A DNA stretch of 64,000 bases from contig CALRLF020000002.1 of assembly GCA_943368475.1 (NCBI GenBank), positions 1 to 64,000 of the forward strand, written 5' to 3'. The notes under the pieces were generated by a model. It saw only the letters and a list, made by a program, of their open reading frames with translations, did no database searches and had not been told where the DNA came from. This document shows, one piece after another, positions 41,140 through 50,597 of this stretch. Position 1 is the stretch's first letter. Every line of letters starts with the position of its first letter. The position numbers and the translations under genes are program-made. This stretch comes from UBA1930 sp943368475 (lineage in GTDB: Bacteria > Bacteroidota > Bacteroidia > Chitinophagales > Chitinophagaceae).

Positions 41140-41976
41140 ATGAAACTTTTTTTCAGTTTAGTTACACTGGCTTTATCAGTTGTCAATATTGCAAATGCAC
41201 AATATTATTACAATGATATAATTGCAACACGTATAAGCAATACTCAACAACAATTATTGCTTACCAATAAAATCCGTTTAGTAAAAGCCCAAAGCAAAGA
41301 GATTGACAATAGTATTACCGAAGGCTTTACTGTTGAACAAAAAATTAATAAAGATGCTTCTGAAATTATTACCACTACTAAAAGTAGTGCAGGTGTAAGT
41401 GCTATATTAAGTTCATATTATGTAGGTGGCAAAATCAGCAAAACCAAAAATGAAAGTAATGATATACTTACAGTAACTGATTACATTTATGATAATAACG
41501 GTTTGCTGCAAACGATTACTTCGGCAACAACCGATACTTCGATGAACAGCTTTTCATCTGAAACACATACTTGGTTTTTTAATTCAAATAACAACCCTAT
41601 AAAAATGTACAGGGTTAAAAACAATACAGATACAACGTTTGTGGATTTTGTTTTGGATGACAAACAAATGATAGCAGTAGAAAACTGGAGGCGTAAAGGC
41701 AAAACAACAGAATCGTATTTTTATTATTACAACGATAAAAATCAGCTAACCGATATTGTACGCTTTAATGAAAGACTGCAAAAAATGCTACCCGATTTTG
41801 TGTATGAGTATGATGCCGCTGGAAGGGTAAAACAAATGATACAAGTTTTGGCTGGTGGTTCTAATTACAACACATGGAAGTACACATACAGCGAAAACGG
41901 ATTAAAGCAAAAAGAAGCTTGCTACGACAAACAGAAACAATTGGTTGGTGTTATAGAGTACATTTACAATAACTAA
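41140..41976 (+). CDS. Secreted protein with YD/RHS-like repeats, function unknown
   Basis: A 278-residue protein with signal peptide MKLFFSLVTLALSVVNIANA; the longer frame from 41095 starts upstream of the promoter and is rejected. The mature part has repeated YDNNGLLQTITS, YNDKNQLTDIVRF, YDAAGRVKQMIQ and YSENGLKQKEACY segments of the YD-repeat kind (Y-D/N-x-x-G/N-x-L), which build beta strands wrapping in a shell. No enzyme domain is seen. It lies 26 bp before the GH3-type gene, but a link between them is not evident. Confidence 0.68.
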   Translation: MKLFFSLVTLALSVVNIANAQYYYNDIIATRISNTQQQLLLTNKIRLVKAQSKEIDNSITEGFTVEQKINKDASEIITTTKSSAGVSAILSSYYVGGKISKTKNESNDILTVTDYIYDNNGLLQTITSATTDTSMNSFSSETHTWFFNSNNNPIKMYRVKNNTDTTFVDFVLDDKQMIAVENWRRKGKTTESYFYYYNDKNQLTDIVRFNERLQKMLPDFVYEYDAAGRVKQMIQVLAGGSNYNTWKYTYSENGLKQKEACYDKQKQLVGVIEYIYNN

Positions 41977-42002
41977 CGGTTGATAAAGAAACACTTCCAG
42001 TT

Positions 42003-43499
42003 ATGAACTTAAAAACAATATTGGCAAAGCCTTTTGCAATTTATATACATAAGCAAATTAAAAAAAATATGGCTCATGCTGAAAAAGATCAGCAAGACAT
42101 ATTTAATGCATTAATTAAAACTGGAAAGCAAACTGTTTTTGGTAAAGATCACCAATATCAAAATATACATTCGCATGCAGATTTTACACAAGCAGTTCCA
42201 GTAAGAGATTATGAACAAATTAAAAGTTATATAGAGCAAATAAAAGAAGGCAAACACAATGTTTTGTGGAAAGGGTTACCCATTTATTTTGCAAAAACCA
42301 GTGGCACAACCAGTGGTGTAAAGTATATTCCAATTACAAAAGATTCTATACCCAATCACATTAATACTGCACGTAACGCATTATTGTGTTACATGGCTGA
42401 AACTGGCAACACAGCTTTTGCAAATGGAAAAATGATCTTCTTAAGTGGAAGCCCTGAATTAGAACGTATAGCCAATATTCCTACAGGGCGTTTAAGTGGT
42501 ATTGTAAACCATCATATCCCCAAATATTTACGTACCAATCAACTTCCTTCTTTCGAAACCAATTGTATTGAAGATTGGGAAACCAAACTAGATAAAATTG
42601 TAGAAGAAACCATTAATAAAGACATGACTTTAATTAGTGGAATTCCACCTTGGATGCAAATGTATTTTGATAGGCTGACGGAAAGGAGTGAGCAGAAAAT
42701 TAAAGATCTTTTTCCCAACTTTAGTATCATGGTTCAAGGAGGTGTAAATTTTGAACCTTATAAAGCCAAATTGTTTGAAACCATTGGTAAAAAAGTAGAT
42801 TATATCGAGTTGTTTCCAGCAAGTGAAGGTTTTTTTGCATTTCAGGATTCACAAACTGAAGAAGGCTTATTGTTAAATACACATAGCGGTATTTTTTATG
42901 AATTTATTCCTGTTGCCGAAGTGTTTAACGAGAATCCTACACGCCTCATGCTAAAAGATGTGAAAGTTGGAGAAAACTATGCACTAATTATTAATAGCAA
43001 TGCAGGTTTATGGGGTTATAATATTGGCGATACTGTAAAATTTGTAAGCACTAACCCTTATAGAATTATTGTAAGTGGAAGAATTAAACATTTTATATCG
43101 GCCTTTGGCGAACATGTGATTGGAGAAGAAGTTGAAAACGCCTTATTAAAAGCTGCAAATGAAGAAGGTGTAAGCATTGTAGAGTTTACAGTTGCACCCA
43201 ATATTGCACAGGGTAAAGGCAAAAGTTACCATGAATGGTTTATAGAATTTGAGAACGAACCCCATAATATGGATTCATTTATTGAAAAGGTTGATGCAAA
43301 TTTAAGAGCCAAAAATGTGTATTACGATGATTTAGTTGGTGGCAATATTTTACAAAAGCTAGTTATACAAAAGATTCGTAAAAACGGGTTCATAGAATAT
43401 ATGAAAAGCATTGGTAAATTGGGTGGTCAAAATAAAGTTCCTCGATTAAGCAACGATCGAAAAATTGCGGATGAATTAATCAGTTTTTTCAAGTTATAA
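42003..43499 (+). CDS. GH3 auxin-responsive family acyl-adenylate ligase-like protein
   Basis: A 498-residue protein of the GH3 family, which belongs to the ANL adenylating superfamily and in plants conjugates amino acids to acyl acids. The phosphate-binding loop is FAKTSGTTSGVKYIP. ELFPASEGFFAFQ, WGYNIGDTVKF and the hinge IVSGRIKHFISAFGEHVIGE match the family. Bacterial members have unknown substrates. It is probably cytoplasmic, as no signal peptide is present. Confidence 0.9.
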   Translation: MNLKTILAKPFAIYIHKQIKKNMAHAEKDQQDIFNALIKTGKQTVFGKDHQYQNIHSHADFTQAVPVRDYEQIKSYIEQIKEGKHNVLWKGLPIYFAKTSGTTSGVKYIPITKDSIPNHINTARNALLCYMAETGNTAFANGKMIFLSGSPELERIANIPTGRLSGIVNHHIPKYLRTNQLPSFETNCIEDWETKLDKIVEETINKDMTLISGIPPWMQMYFDRLTERSEQKIKDLFPNFSIMVQGGVNFEPYKAKLFETIGKKVDYIELFPASEGFFAFQDSQTEEGLLLNTHSGIFYEFIPVAEVFNENPTRLMLKDVKVGENYALIINSNAGLWGYNIGDTVKFVSTNPYRIIVSGRIKHFISAFGEHVIGEEVENALLKAANEEGVSIVEFTVAPNIAQGKGKSYHEWFIEFENEPHNMDSFIEKVDANLRAKNVYYDDLVGGNILQKLVIQKIRKNGFIEYMKSIGKLGGQNKVPRLSNDRKIADELISFFKL

Positions 43500-43576
43500 A
43501 AGCATTTATCCCTTTTAAATGCAGTTTCCTCCACTTTTTAGTTAAAAACTGATATAATTATTTTATTTTCAGCGTA

Positions 43577-46500
43577 GTGAAATGCAAAAATAAAAGCATA
43601 CAATTTTTTGCTGTACAAACGTACAAGAGTGCATGTGTTTTTTTGCTTGTGATTGTATTGCTTTTAATTCAGCTAAATAGTAAGGCTCAAGTAATAAATA
43701 CCGACTATGTAATTTCATTTAAATGCGTAGACATTGAAGAAGGATTGGCAGCAAGAGAGGCTTATACAGGCGTACAAGATGGTAAAGGATTTGTGTGGTT
43801 TGGTACTAGAAATGGTTTAAACAGATTCGATGGAAAAAGCTTTCAGCTATTTACCAAACAATCTCACAATATGCAAGGCAACAATATTGTAAAAGTTGCC
43901 AGCGATTTAAACAATCAGTTATTTGTTTTATATGGATTGCCTGGTTATTCACGCTGGGCAACAGGTATTGTAGACGTGTTTAATCACAATACACTTCAAT
44001 TTACAACACTCACAAAAACTTTTCCTCAATTACCATTTAAAGAGAGTAATGTTTATTGGATATCTAATGAGGGTACTGATGAGATTACATTTTTAACTAA
44101 GAGTCCCTATCAGGTTTGGAAGTACACCAGTAAAAAAGGTTTTAAACTTCGATTAGAAATGAAAGAATGGGACAAGGAAAATACATTTATTTACACCGAT
44201 CCTTCTGGACCTTTTACTTGTTTTTATAAAGGAAATGGTTATTTAGGTTTTGGTGGACATAGTACTTCTTATATCATTAACAAAAATTCTACCAAACAAT
44301 TTGCAACAACTAACTATAGCTTTATAAAAGCTGTTTCTATAAAAGGAAATGGTTCTTTGCTTGTAAAATATAGTAAGAATAAATTTGAAGGATTGGGTGA
44401 ATTTAGAAATGGGCAATTCTCAAATATTGAATTAGCAAACAAAACATCTTTTTTTAAAGATATTCTAGCATCTAATGCAACAATTATTCCTGTTGCCTCT
44501 GATACCAATTCTATCATTCATATACAGGGTAAAGGATTGTTTTTTTATAACAACAGCAACTTAATTAAGGTTGCAGAACCTAGTGTTATAAAAGACTTTG
44601 CAACGCTAAATATTTATGAGTGTTTTGCCGATAGGCTTGGCAATACATGGGTGTGCAGTTCGGCAGGAATTTTTAAAGTAAGGGTACGTAGTAATAAGTT
44701 TAATCATTTATTTACTAAGCAACAACAAAAGATTGAAACCAATAATCAAGTTAGAGGAATATTTGAAGACAAATTTGGGAATGTATGTGCCAATGTATGG
44801 AATAATTTTTTTATGCAAAAAAATGGAGTCCTCACTTCTATTAAAAATAATGATTTTAATTATGGTTTAATTGAGCACAACAAAACTTTATATACTACCA
44901 ATTATAAATTAGAAGAGCTGGATAGTAAAACCAATCAATTAAAACCTTTGGTAGCTTCAAATTCCGGACGGCAAATATTATCAGCTTTATCCCTGAACGA
45001 TAGCATAATTCTTTTGGGAAAAATGGAAAACATTTTTACTTATAATACCAACTCTAAAATTTTAAAACTGGTGAAGAGTTATATGACTAAGCCAATTAGT
45101 CCAAATATGATTTATCACTTTTTTAAACGATTCGATGGTACTATTTGGGCAGCTTCGGAAACAGGTTTATTCCTGTTAAATAATCAGGGAGATATTATTG
45201 ATTGTTATGGTGAAAATGCCAATGCTAAAAATATTTTGCCTGTTAGCAATTTTACAGATGTTTTTGAAGATGCTAAAGGTATCGTTTGGATTACTACAAA
45301 CGGTTATGGCTTATATAAATGGGATAGAAAAAAAAATACTGCAACACGCTTTGGTATTGAAGACGGATTGCCTACAAATGCTATTTACAGTATATTAGAA
45401 GATAATGAAAAGAAACTTTGGATGGGTAGTGAAAATGGATTGATTTATTTTAATCCAGTCGACAGTACAGTGAATGTTTTTTATGAGAAAGATGGTTTAT
45501 CTCACAACGAGTTTAACAGAATGTCATCATTTAAAGCTTGGGATGGAAAATTATTTTTTGGTGGAATGAATGGCATTAATAGCTTTTATCCAAATGAAAT
45601 TATAAATGATACTGCATCCTCTGCAATTCCATTACAAATAATTTCTTTTCATAAATTTTCAAATAGTAATGATAAACTGCAAGATTTAACATCGGAATTA
45701 TTGCAAAATAAAAAAATCATTTTAGATCCAGGCGATAAGTTTTTTTCTTTGGAATTCAGACTTTTAGACTATGAGAATAAAATTACCAGATATGCTTATA
45801 AAATTGAGGGGCAAGATAAAGATTGGAATTATACCAAAGAAAGCAGTATACGCATTAGTGGTATTCCAAGTGGTTTGTATGTTTTGCGTATTAAAGCTCA
45901 AACAATAACTGGGCAGTGGAGTAGCAGTGAGCTAAAATTTGTTGTCGAAGTAAATGCTGCATTTTACAATAAACCTTGGTTTGTTTTATTAATGGTGGTA
46001 TTGTTTTTATTGTTAGGCGTTTTTATTCTTAGTTACAGAACCAAAAAATTAAATAAAGACAAAGAACTTTTAGAAGCTATTATTGATAATCGTACCACAC
46101 AGTTAAAAACTACTTTAGCCGAACGAGAATTACTATTAAAAGAAATACATCATCGTGTAAAAAACAACTTGCAAATTATTTCGGGACTACTCGATTTACA
46201 GAAAGAAGAAATTGAAGAAGACAAATCTAAAGCCGTATTTAATGAAGGGCAAAGCAGGGTAAAAAGCATTGCACTAATTCATCAAAATTTATATCAAAAC
46301 GAAGACTTGGCAAATGTTAAGTTTAGTTCGTTTGTGCAGGAAATGGCAGTTCAGGTAGGAGAAGTCTTTGAGCATTTAGATTCTAAAATGCTTATAAAAA
46401 TCAATATGCCCGACTTGGTATTAGATATAGATACTGCTGTGCCCTTGGGCTTAATTATTAATGAGCTTTTAACCAACTCATTCAAATATGCATCAGTTAA

Positions 46501-46747
46501 AAATAAAACAGGAAGTATTAATATCGAAATGATAGAAAGGGCTAAAGGAAACTATATATTGATTTTTTCTGATAATGGGCCAGGTATAGATGCTGCCATC
46601 AATTTCGATACAGCCATAACACTTGGCTTAAGATTAATTAAAGGGTTAGCTGCACAGTTGTATGGCGAAGCTATCTATCACTTTGATAATGGAAGTATTT
46701 TTACCATTACATTTAAAGATACTGTTACAAGGAAAATGGAGGATTAA
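43577..46747 (+). CDS. Propeller-type sensor histidine kinase (HisKA_2/GHKL)
   Basis: A 1056-residue kinase. The only usable start is GTG at 43577, just before a membrane segment (VFLLVIVLLLIQLNSKAQ). The periplasmic part carries two-component propeller repeats (EDAKGIVWITTNGYGLYKWD, EDNEKKLWMGSENGLIYF) and a Y_Y_Y domain (YAYKIEGQDKDWNYT, GLYVLRIKAQ). After a helix (about 797-817, PWFVLLMVVLFLLLGVFIL) comes HisKA_2 with His858/859 in LKEIHHRVKNNLQIISGLL and an ATPase domain (IINELLTNSFKYA, FSDNGPGID, LGLRLIKGLAAQL). It pairs with the LytTR regulator that follows. The ligand is unknown. Confidence 0.92.
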   Translation: MKCKNKSIQFFAVQTYKSACVFLLVIVLLLIQLNSKAQVINTDYVISFKCVDIEEGLAAREAYTGVQDGKGFVWFGTRNGLNRFDGKSFQLFTKQSHNMQGNNIVKVASDLNNQLFVLYGLPGYSRWATGIVDVFNHNTLQFTTLTKTFPQLPFKESNVYWISNEGTDEITFLTKSPYQVWKYTSKKGFKLRLEMKEWDKENTFIYTDPSGPFTCFYKGNGYLGFGGHSTSYIINKNSTKQFATTNYSFIKAVSIKGNGSLLVKYSKNKFEGLGEFRNGQFSNIELANKTSFFKDILASNATIIPVASDTNSIIHIQGKGLFFYNNSNLIKVAEPSVIKDFATLNIYECFADRLGNTWVCSSAGIFKVRVRSNKFNHLFTKQQQKIETNNQVRGIFEDKFGNVCANVWNNFFMQKNGVLTSIKNNDFNYGLIEHNKTLYTTNYKLEELDSKTNQLKPLVASNSGRQILSALSLNDSIILLGKMENIFTYNTNSKILKLVKSYMTKPISPNMIYHFFKRFDGTIWAASETGLFLLNNQGDIIDCYGENANAKNILPVSNFTDVFEDAKGIVWITTNGYGLYKWDRKKNTATRFGIEDGLPTNAIYSILEDNEKKLWMGSENGLIYFNPVDSTVNVFYEKDGLSHNEFNRMSSFKAWDGKLFFGGMNGINSFYPNEIINDTASSAIPLQIISFHKFSNSNDKLQDLTSELLQNKKIILDPGDKFFSLEFRLLDYENKITRYAYKIEGQDKDWNYTKESSIRISGIPSGLYVLRIKAQTITGQWSSSELKFVVEVNAAFYNKPWFVLLMVVLFLLLGVFILSYRTKKLNKDKELLEAIIDNRTTQLKTTLAERELLLKEIHHRVKNNLQIISGLLDLQKEEIEEDKSKAVFNEGQSRVKSIALIHQNLYQNEDLANVKFSSFVQEMAVQVGEVFEHLDSKMLIKINMPDLVLDIDTAVPLGLIINELLTNSFKYASVKNKTGSINIEMIERAKGNYILIFSDNGPGIDAAINFDTAITLGLRLIKGLAAQLYGEAIYHFDNGSIFTITFKDTVTRKMED

Positions 46748-46754
46748 ATTATTT

Positions 46755-46782
46755 ATCCCATATTTCGACATTTTCATCCCAT
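46755..46782. promoter_or_regulatory. Candidate LytTR operator (direct repeat)
   Basis: ATCCCAT occurs at 46755-46761 and 46776-46782, exactly 21 bp apart centre to centre, each followed by near-identical TTT-containing DNA. Paired direct repeats two helical turns apart are typical of LytTR-domain regulator sites. It lies between the kinase and its LytTR regulator gene. Confidence 0.45.
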
Positions 46783-46864
46783 TTTTGATGGATACTGTTT
46801 GCTAAAAAAAGGTGAGTTTGTATTTTACACCTTTCTCGGTTATATAAAACAAGATTTGCAATTT

Positions 46865-47575
46865 ATGAATAAGGTTAAAATTGGAGTTGTAGAAAATGAA
46901 ATGGTAATAGCCGATACTATTTGCCTTATCCTAAGAAAGCTAGGTTACGAAGTACTCACTCCTGCACCAAGTTATAATAAAGCTTTGCAAATGATAGAAC
47001 AAGGCAAGCCAGATTTAGTATTGTTGGATATTAATTTGGGAGGACCTAAAGATGGAATAGATGTTGCTCAATACGTAAGAGAAAATTATACAATGCCCGT
47101 AATTTTTTTAACAGCAAACAGTGATATGGCAACTGTTCAAAGGGCAAAACAAGTTAAACCCAATGCTTACCTCGTAAAGCCATTTACCAAAGAAGACCTA
47201 TATTCTGCAATAGAAATTGCAATAGCAAATTTTAGCGATGCCGAAAAAGATGAAAAAAGAGAATTCATTTTAGTAAAAGACGGATACGATTTTATTAAAG
47301 TATGTATAAAAGACATTTTATACCTCAATAGCGATCACAATTATGTTACATTCCATTTACAAAATGGTAAAAAGTTAATGATGCGTTCTACCATGCAAGA
47401 AATGCTAGATCGCCTTCCTCAAAATGTATTTGTTCGGTTAAACAGAAGTTTTATAATAAACGCAGCTTTTGTAACAAAAGTCGAATCAGAAAAGGTTTTT
47501 ATCAACGAGTTAGAGTTTCCAATAACAAAAGCAGCCCATGATATATTAATACCCTTATTACAAAGGCTAGGGTAA
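46865..47575 (+). CDS. LytTR-family response regulator
   Basis: A 236-residue two-domain regulator beginning MNKVKIGVVENEMVIADTIC (ATG at 46865; the frame back to 46799 is not conserved in kind). The receiver domain has acidic residues near the start, phosphoacceptor Asp55 (DLVLLDINLGGPKDG), Thr in FLTANSD and Lys in AYLVKPF. The LytTR DNA-binding domain (about 135-236) has DYL-like ILYLNSDHNYVTFHLQNGKK, MQEMLDRLP and FVRLNRSFIINAAFVTKVES. It is the likely partner of the kinase upstream and may bind the direct repeat in front of its own gene. Confidence 0.94.
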   Translation: MNKVKIGVVENEMVIADTICLILRKLGYEVLTPAPSYNKALQMIEQGKPDLVLLDINLGGPKDGIDVAQYVRENYTMPVIFLTANSDMATVQRAKQVKPNAYLVKPFTKEDLYSAIEIAIANFSDAEKDEKREFILVKDGYDFIKVCIKDILYLNSDHNYVTFHLQNGKKLMMRSTMQEMLDRLPQNVFVRLNRSFIINAAFVTKVESEKVFINELEFPITKAAHDILIPLLQRLG

Positions 47576-47645
47576 GCAATAAATGCATGACTTCAGGTAA
47601 ATGCATACATTTTATAACTCCCAATAGCTACTAGAATTGCTAAAT

Positions 47646-47963
47646 TTATAACTGCCTGCTACTGTTTATTGTAATATTATCATAACCAGTAAGTGTTCTA
47701 CTACTTATCATAGTAAGTGTAGCAATCTTAGTTACACCAATAACTAAGCTTTTACAAACAGAAGAAGAAGTTAATGCTAGTTGAAATGCCCCTGTAAAAG
47801 CAACATCGCCAATAACCACATCATGGGTTGATGTTGGCACTAAATTTAAACTCCAGTTGCTGGCTGTTTCCCATGAAGTACTTGATGTGCCCTTCCAACT
47901 ATTTGTTTGGGCAGCAGCAAAATGCCATAATAACAATAAAGCAATTATGAATCTGTTTTTCAT
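47646..47963 (-). pseudogene. N-terminal remnant of a secreted T9SS-type surface protein
   Basis: A 105-residue frame with signal peptide MKNRFIIALLLLWHFAAAQ followed by WKGTSSTSWETASNWSLNLV and TSTHDVVIGD, the opening of large Bacteroidota surface proteins that usually run for many hundreds of residues. It stops after NITINSSRQL without further domains or a sorting domain, and the next 70 bp show no continuation in the same frame. It is most likely the broken 5' end of a larger gene. Confidence 0.55.
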
Positions 47964-48328
47964 AACACGGATATTATTAGGTGTTCGGTTAAAGCCAGCT
48001 CTTAGGCTATCTGAACTTAGGGTGTGCCTAATAATAAAATATCAGGTAGGGTGTTGGAGATGGGTAGCTATAATTAGCCATCATTCAAACGAAACACAAT
48101 GCTATTTTATTTCTTATTTTTCTGGAGAGAAAGGTAGCAGCAGATAAAAAATATTTGATTTTGCTAATTAATTGATAAGTAAACCATTAGATAATTTCGA
48201 TTTTAAATACATTACAACTGTCATCTTTTTTGTTGCTAAAAGGCACTTTTAAAAGAGGGTAAAGTAACCTGTATAAAATTATGCTGCTTCTGTTAATTGA
48301 TTACTATTTTTAGTTTCAAATCTAACAA
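47964..48328. other. 365-bp non-coding interval with one inverted repeat
   Basis: No gene is supported. The notable element is TATTATTAGG (47972-47981) with its inverted copy CCTAATAATA (48027-48036), a 10-bp stem around a 45-nt centre, immediately upstream of the truncated secreted protein. The remainder, up to the GH92 start, is AT-rich leader DNA without a clear promoter match. Confidence 0.45.
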
Positions 48329-50596
48329 ATGAGAAAGTACTTTATTCTTATAGTTGTAATTGTATTTCAAGCAAATGCTCAGATAAATTTTTTACCAGAA
48401 GAGTTGGTAAACCCATTAATGGGAACCGACTCTAAATACACATTATCTAACGGAAACACCTATCCTGCAATTGCTTTGCCTTGGGGAATGAATTTTTGGA
48501 CACCTCAAACCAATAAAATGGGCAATGGATGGCAATATCAATACAGTGCAGATAAAATTCGTGGGTTTAAACAAACGCATGAACCAAGCCCTTGGATTAA
48601 TGATTATGGCCAATTTTCAATTATGCCTGTAACAAATCATTTTGTTTTTGATGAAGAAAAAAGAGCAAGTTGGTTTAGCCATAAAACTGAAATTGCAAAA
48701 CCTTATTATTATTCTGTTTATTTAGCTGATGCAAATGTTACAACCGAAATCTCTCCAACTGAAAGATGTGCAATGTTTAAGTTTACATTTCCTAAGGCCG
48801 ATAGTTCATTTATAGTGATTGATGCTTTTGACAAAGGGTCTTACTTAAAAATTATTCCTCAGGAAAATAAAATCATTGGCTATACAACCAAAAATAGCGG
48901 TGGTGTTCCATCCAACTTTAAAAATTATTTTATTATTTATTGCGATAAAGCAATTCAGTATTTTAACTTAATAGATAGTGGCAAAATCATACAAAATGTT
49001 TCTGAAATAACATCTGCTCATGCAATTGGTGCAATTGGCTTTTCTACAACAAAGGGTGAGCAGGTGCACTTAAAAATTGCATCCTCTTTTGTATCATTCG
49101 AGCAAGCCGAATTGAATTATAAAAACGAAATATTCCATCAGTCATTTAAACAAGTTGTACAACAAGCTCAACAATCTTGGCACAAAGAATTGAGTAAAAT
49201 AAAAGTTGAAGGTGGCACAGAAGAACAGATGAAAACATTTTATTCTTGCTTGTACAGGGTGCTATTATTTCCTAGAAAATTTTATGAAATAAATGATCGA
49301 AAAGAAATTATTCATTATAGCCCATATAATGGAAAAGTTGAGAAAGGATATATGTACACTGATAATGGTTTTTGGGATACATTCAGGGCGGTATTTCCAT
49401 TTTTTACATTAATGTATCCCAACGAAAATGCAAAAATGATGGAGGGATTGGTAAACACTTATAAAGAAAGTGGTTGGTTGCCTGAGTGGGCTAGCCCTGG
49501 CCATAGAGATTGTATGATTGGTAGTAATTCTGCATCATTAATAGCAGATAGTTATTTAAAAGGAATTCGTGGTTTCAATATTAATACTTTATATGAAGCA
49601 ATGGTTAAGAACAGTGAAAACGAAGGCCCACTAAGTTCTGTTGGAAGGAAAGGCGTTCAATTATACAATCAATTAGGCTACGTACCTTACGATGCAGGCA
49701 TTAATGAAAGTGCTGCAAGAAGTTTAGAATATGGCTATGCCGATTTTTGTATAGCTCAACTGGCAAAAGTTTTGGGTAAACCAGTTGAAGAGATTAAGAA
49801 ATTTGAGCAACGTTCTCAGAACTATAAAAACCTTTTCGATACTACTCATTTATTAATGAGGGGTAAAAATAAAGATGGAAAATTTCAATCGCCATTTAAT
49901 CCATTTAAATGGGGCGATGCTTTTACCGAAGGAAATAGTTGGCATTATACATGGAGTGTTTTTCATGATATCAATGGGTTAAAAAAAATAATGGGTGGAG
50001 ATAAACAGTTTACAACAATGTTGGATTCCGTATTTACGATGCCACCAGTTTATGATGAAAGTTACTATGGTCAAGTAATTCATGAAATACGAGAAATGCA
50101 AATAACCAACATGGGGCAATATGCTCACGGAAATCAGCCAATACAACACATGACTTATTTGTACAACTATTCTAACCAACCATGGAAGTCTCAATATTGG
50201 GTGAGGGAAGTAATGAACAAATTGTACAAGCCAACACCCGATGGTTATTGTGGAGATGAGGATAATGGACAAACAAGTGCTTGGTTTGTATTTAGTGCAA
50301 TGGGTTTTTATCCTGTTTGTCCAGGTACAAGTCAGTATGTTTTAGGAAGTACACTGTTTAAAAAAGTTACACTAAGCTTTGCGTCAGGTAAGCAGTTTAT
50401 TATTGATTGTTCTAATAATTCCTCAACAAATAAATACATTCAAAATATAGTGCTGAACAATAGCAGTTGGAACAAAAATTTTTTGAATCATGCTGATATT
50501 ATTAATGGAGGGGTACTAAAAATAAAAATGGGTAGTACTCCTAATTATAATAGAGGTACTACCCAAATTGCTTTTCCTTATTCGTTTACCAAATAA
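48329..50596 (+). CDS. GH92 family alpha-mannosidase
   Basis: A 755-residue secreted glycosidase with signal peptide MRKYFILIVVIVFQANAQ. The N-terminal beta domain has LVNPLMGTDSKYTLSNGNTY and FKQTHEPSPWINDYGQF; the catalytic (alpha/alpha)6 domain has DNGFWDTFRAVFPFFTLMYP, GWLPEWASPGHRDCMIGSNS, ADSYLKGIRGF, the closing GDEDNGQTSAWFVFSAMGFY and GSTLFKKVTL. GH92 enzymes are calcium-dependent inverting exo-alpha-mannosidases, mostly acting on alpha-1,2 links of N-glycans. Probably periplasmic. It converges with the outer-membrane barrel gene, with only 1 bp between stop codons. Confidence 0.94.
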   Translation: MRKYFILIVVIVFQANAQINFLPEELVNPLMGTDSKYTLSNGNTYPAIALPWGMNFWTPQTNKMGNGWQYQYSADKIRGFKQTHEPSPWINDYGQFSIMPVTNHFVFDEEKRASWFSHKTEIAKPYYYSVYLADANVTTEISPTERCAMFKFTFPKADSSFIVIDAFDKGSYLKIIPQENKIIGYTTKNSGGVPSNFKNYFIIYCDKAIQYFNLIDSGKIIQNVSEITSAHAIGAIGFSTTKGEQVHLKIASSFVSFEQAELNYKNEIFHQSFKQVVQQAQQSWHKELSKIKVEGGTEEQMKTFYSCLYRVLLFPRKFYEINDRKEIIHYSPYNGKVEKGYMYTDNGFWDTFRAVFPFFTLMYPNENAKMMEGLVNTYKESGWLPEWASPGHRDCMIGSNSASLIADSYLKGIRGFNINTLYEAMVKNSENEGPLSSVGRKGVQLYNQLGYVPYDAGINESAARSLEYGYADFCIAQLAKVLGKPVEEIKKFEQRSQNYKNLFDTTHLLMRGKNKDGKFQSPFNPFKWGDAFTEGNSWHYTWSVFHDINGLKKIMGGDKQFTTMLDSVFTMPPVYDESYYGQVIHEIREMQITNMGQYAHGNQPIQHMTYLYNYSNQPWKSQYWVREVMNKLYKPTPDGYCGDEDNGQTSAWFVFSAMGFYPVCPGTSQYVLGSTLFKKVTLSFASGKQFIIDCSNNSSTNKYIQNIVLNNSSWNKNFLNHADIINGGVLKIKMGSTPNYNRGTTQIAFPYSFTK

Positions 50597-50597
50597 A

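Noticed and set aside
47857..48147. 96-codon plus-strand frame across the truncated secreted protein
   Set aside because: It is antisense to the signal peptide region and shows no domain, signal or promoter.
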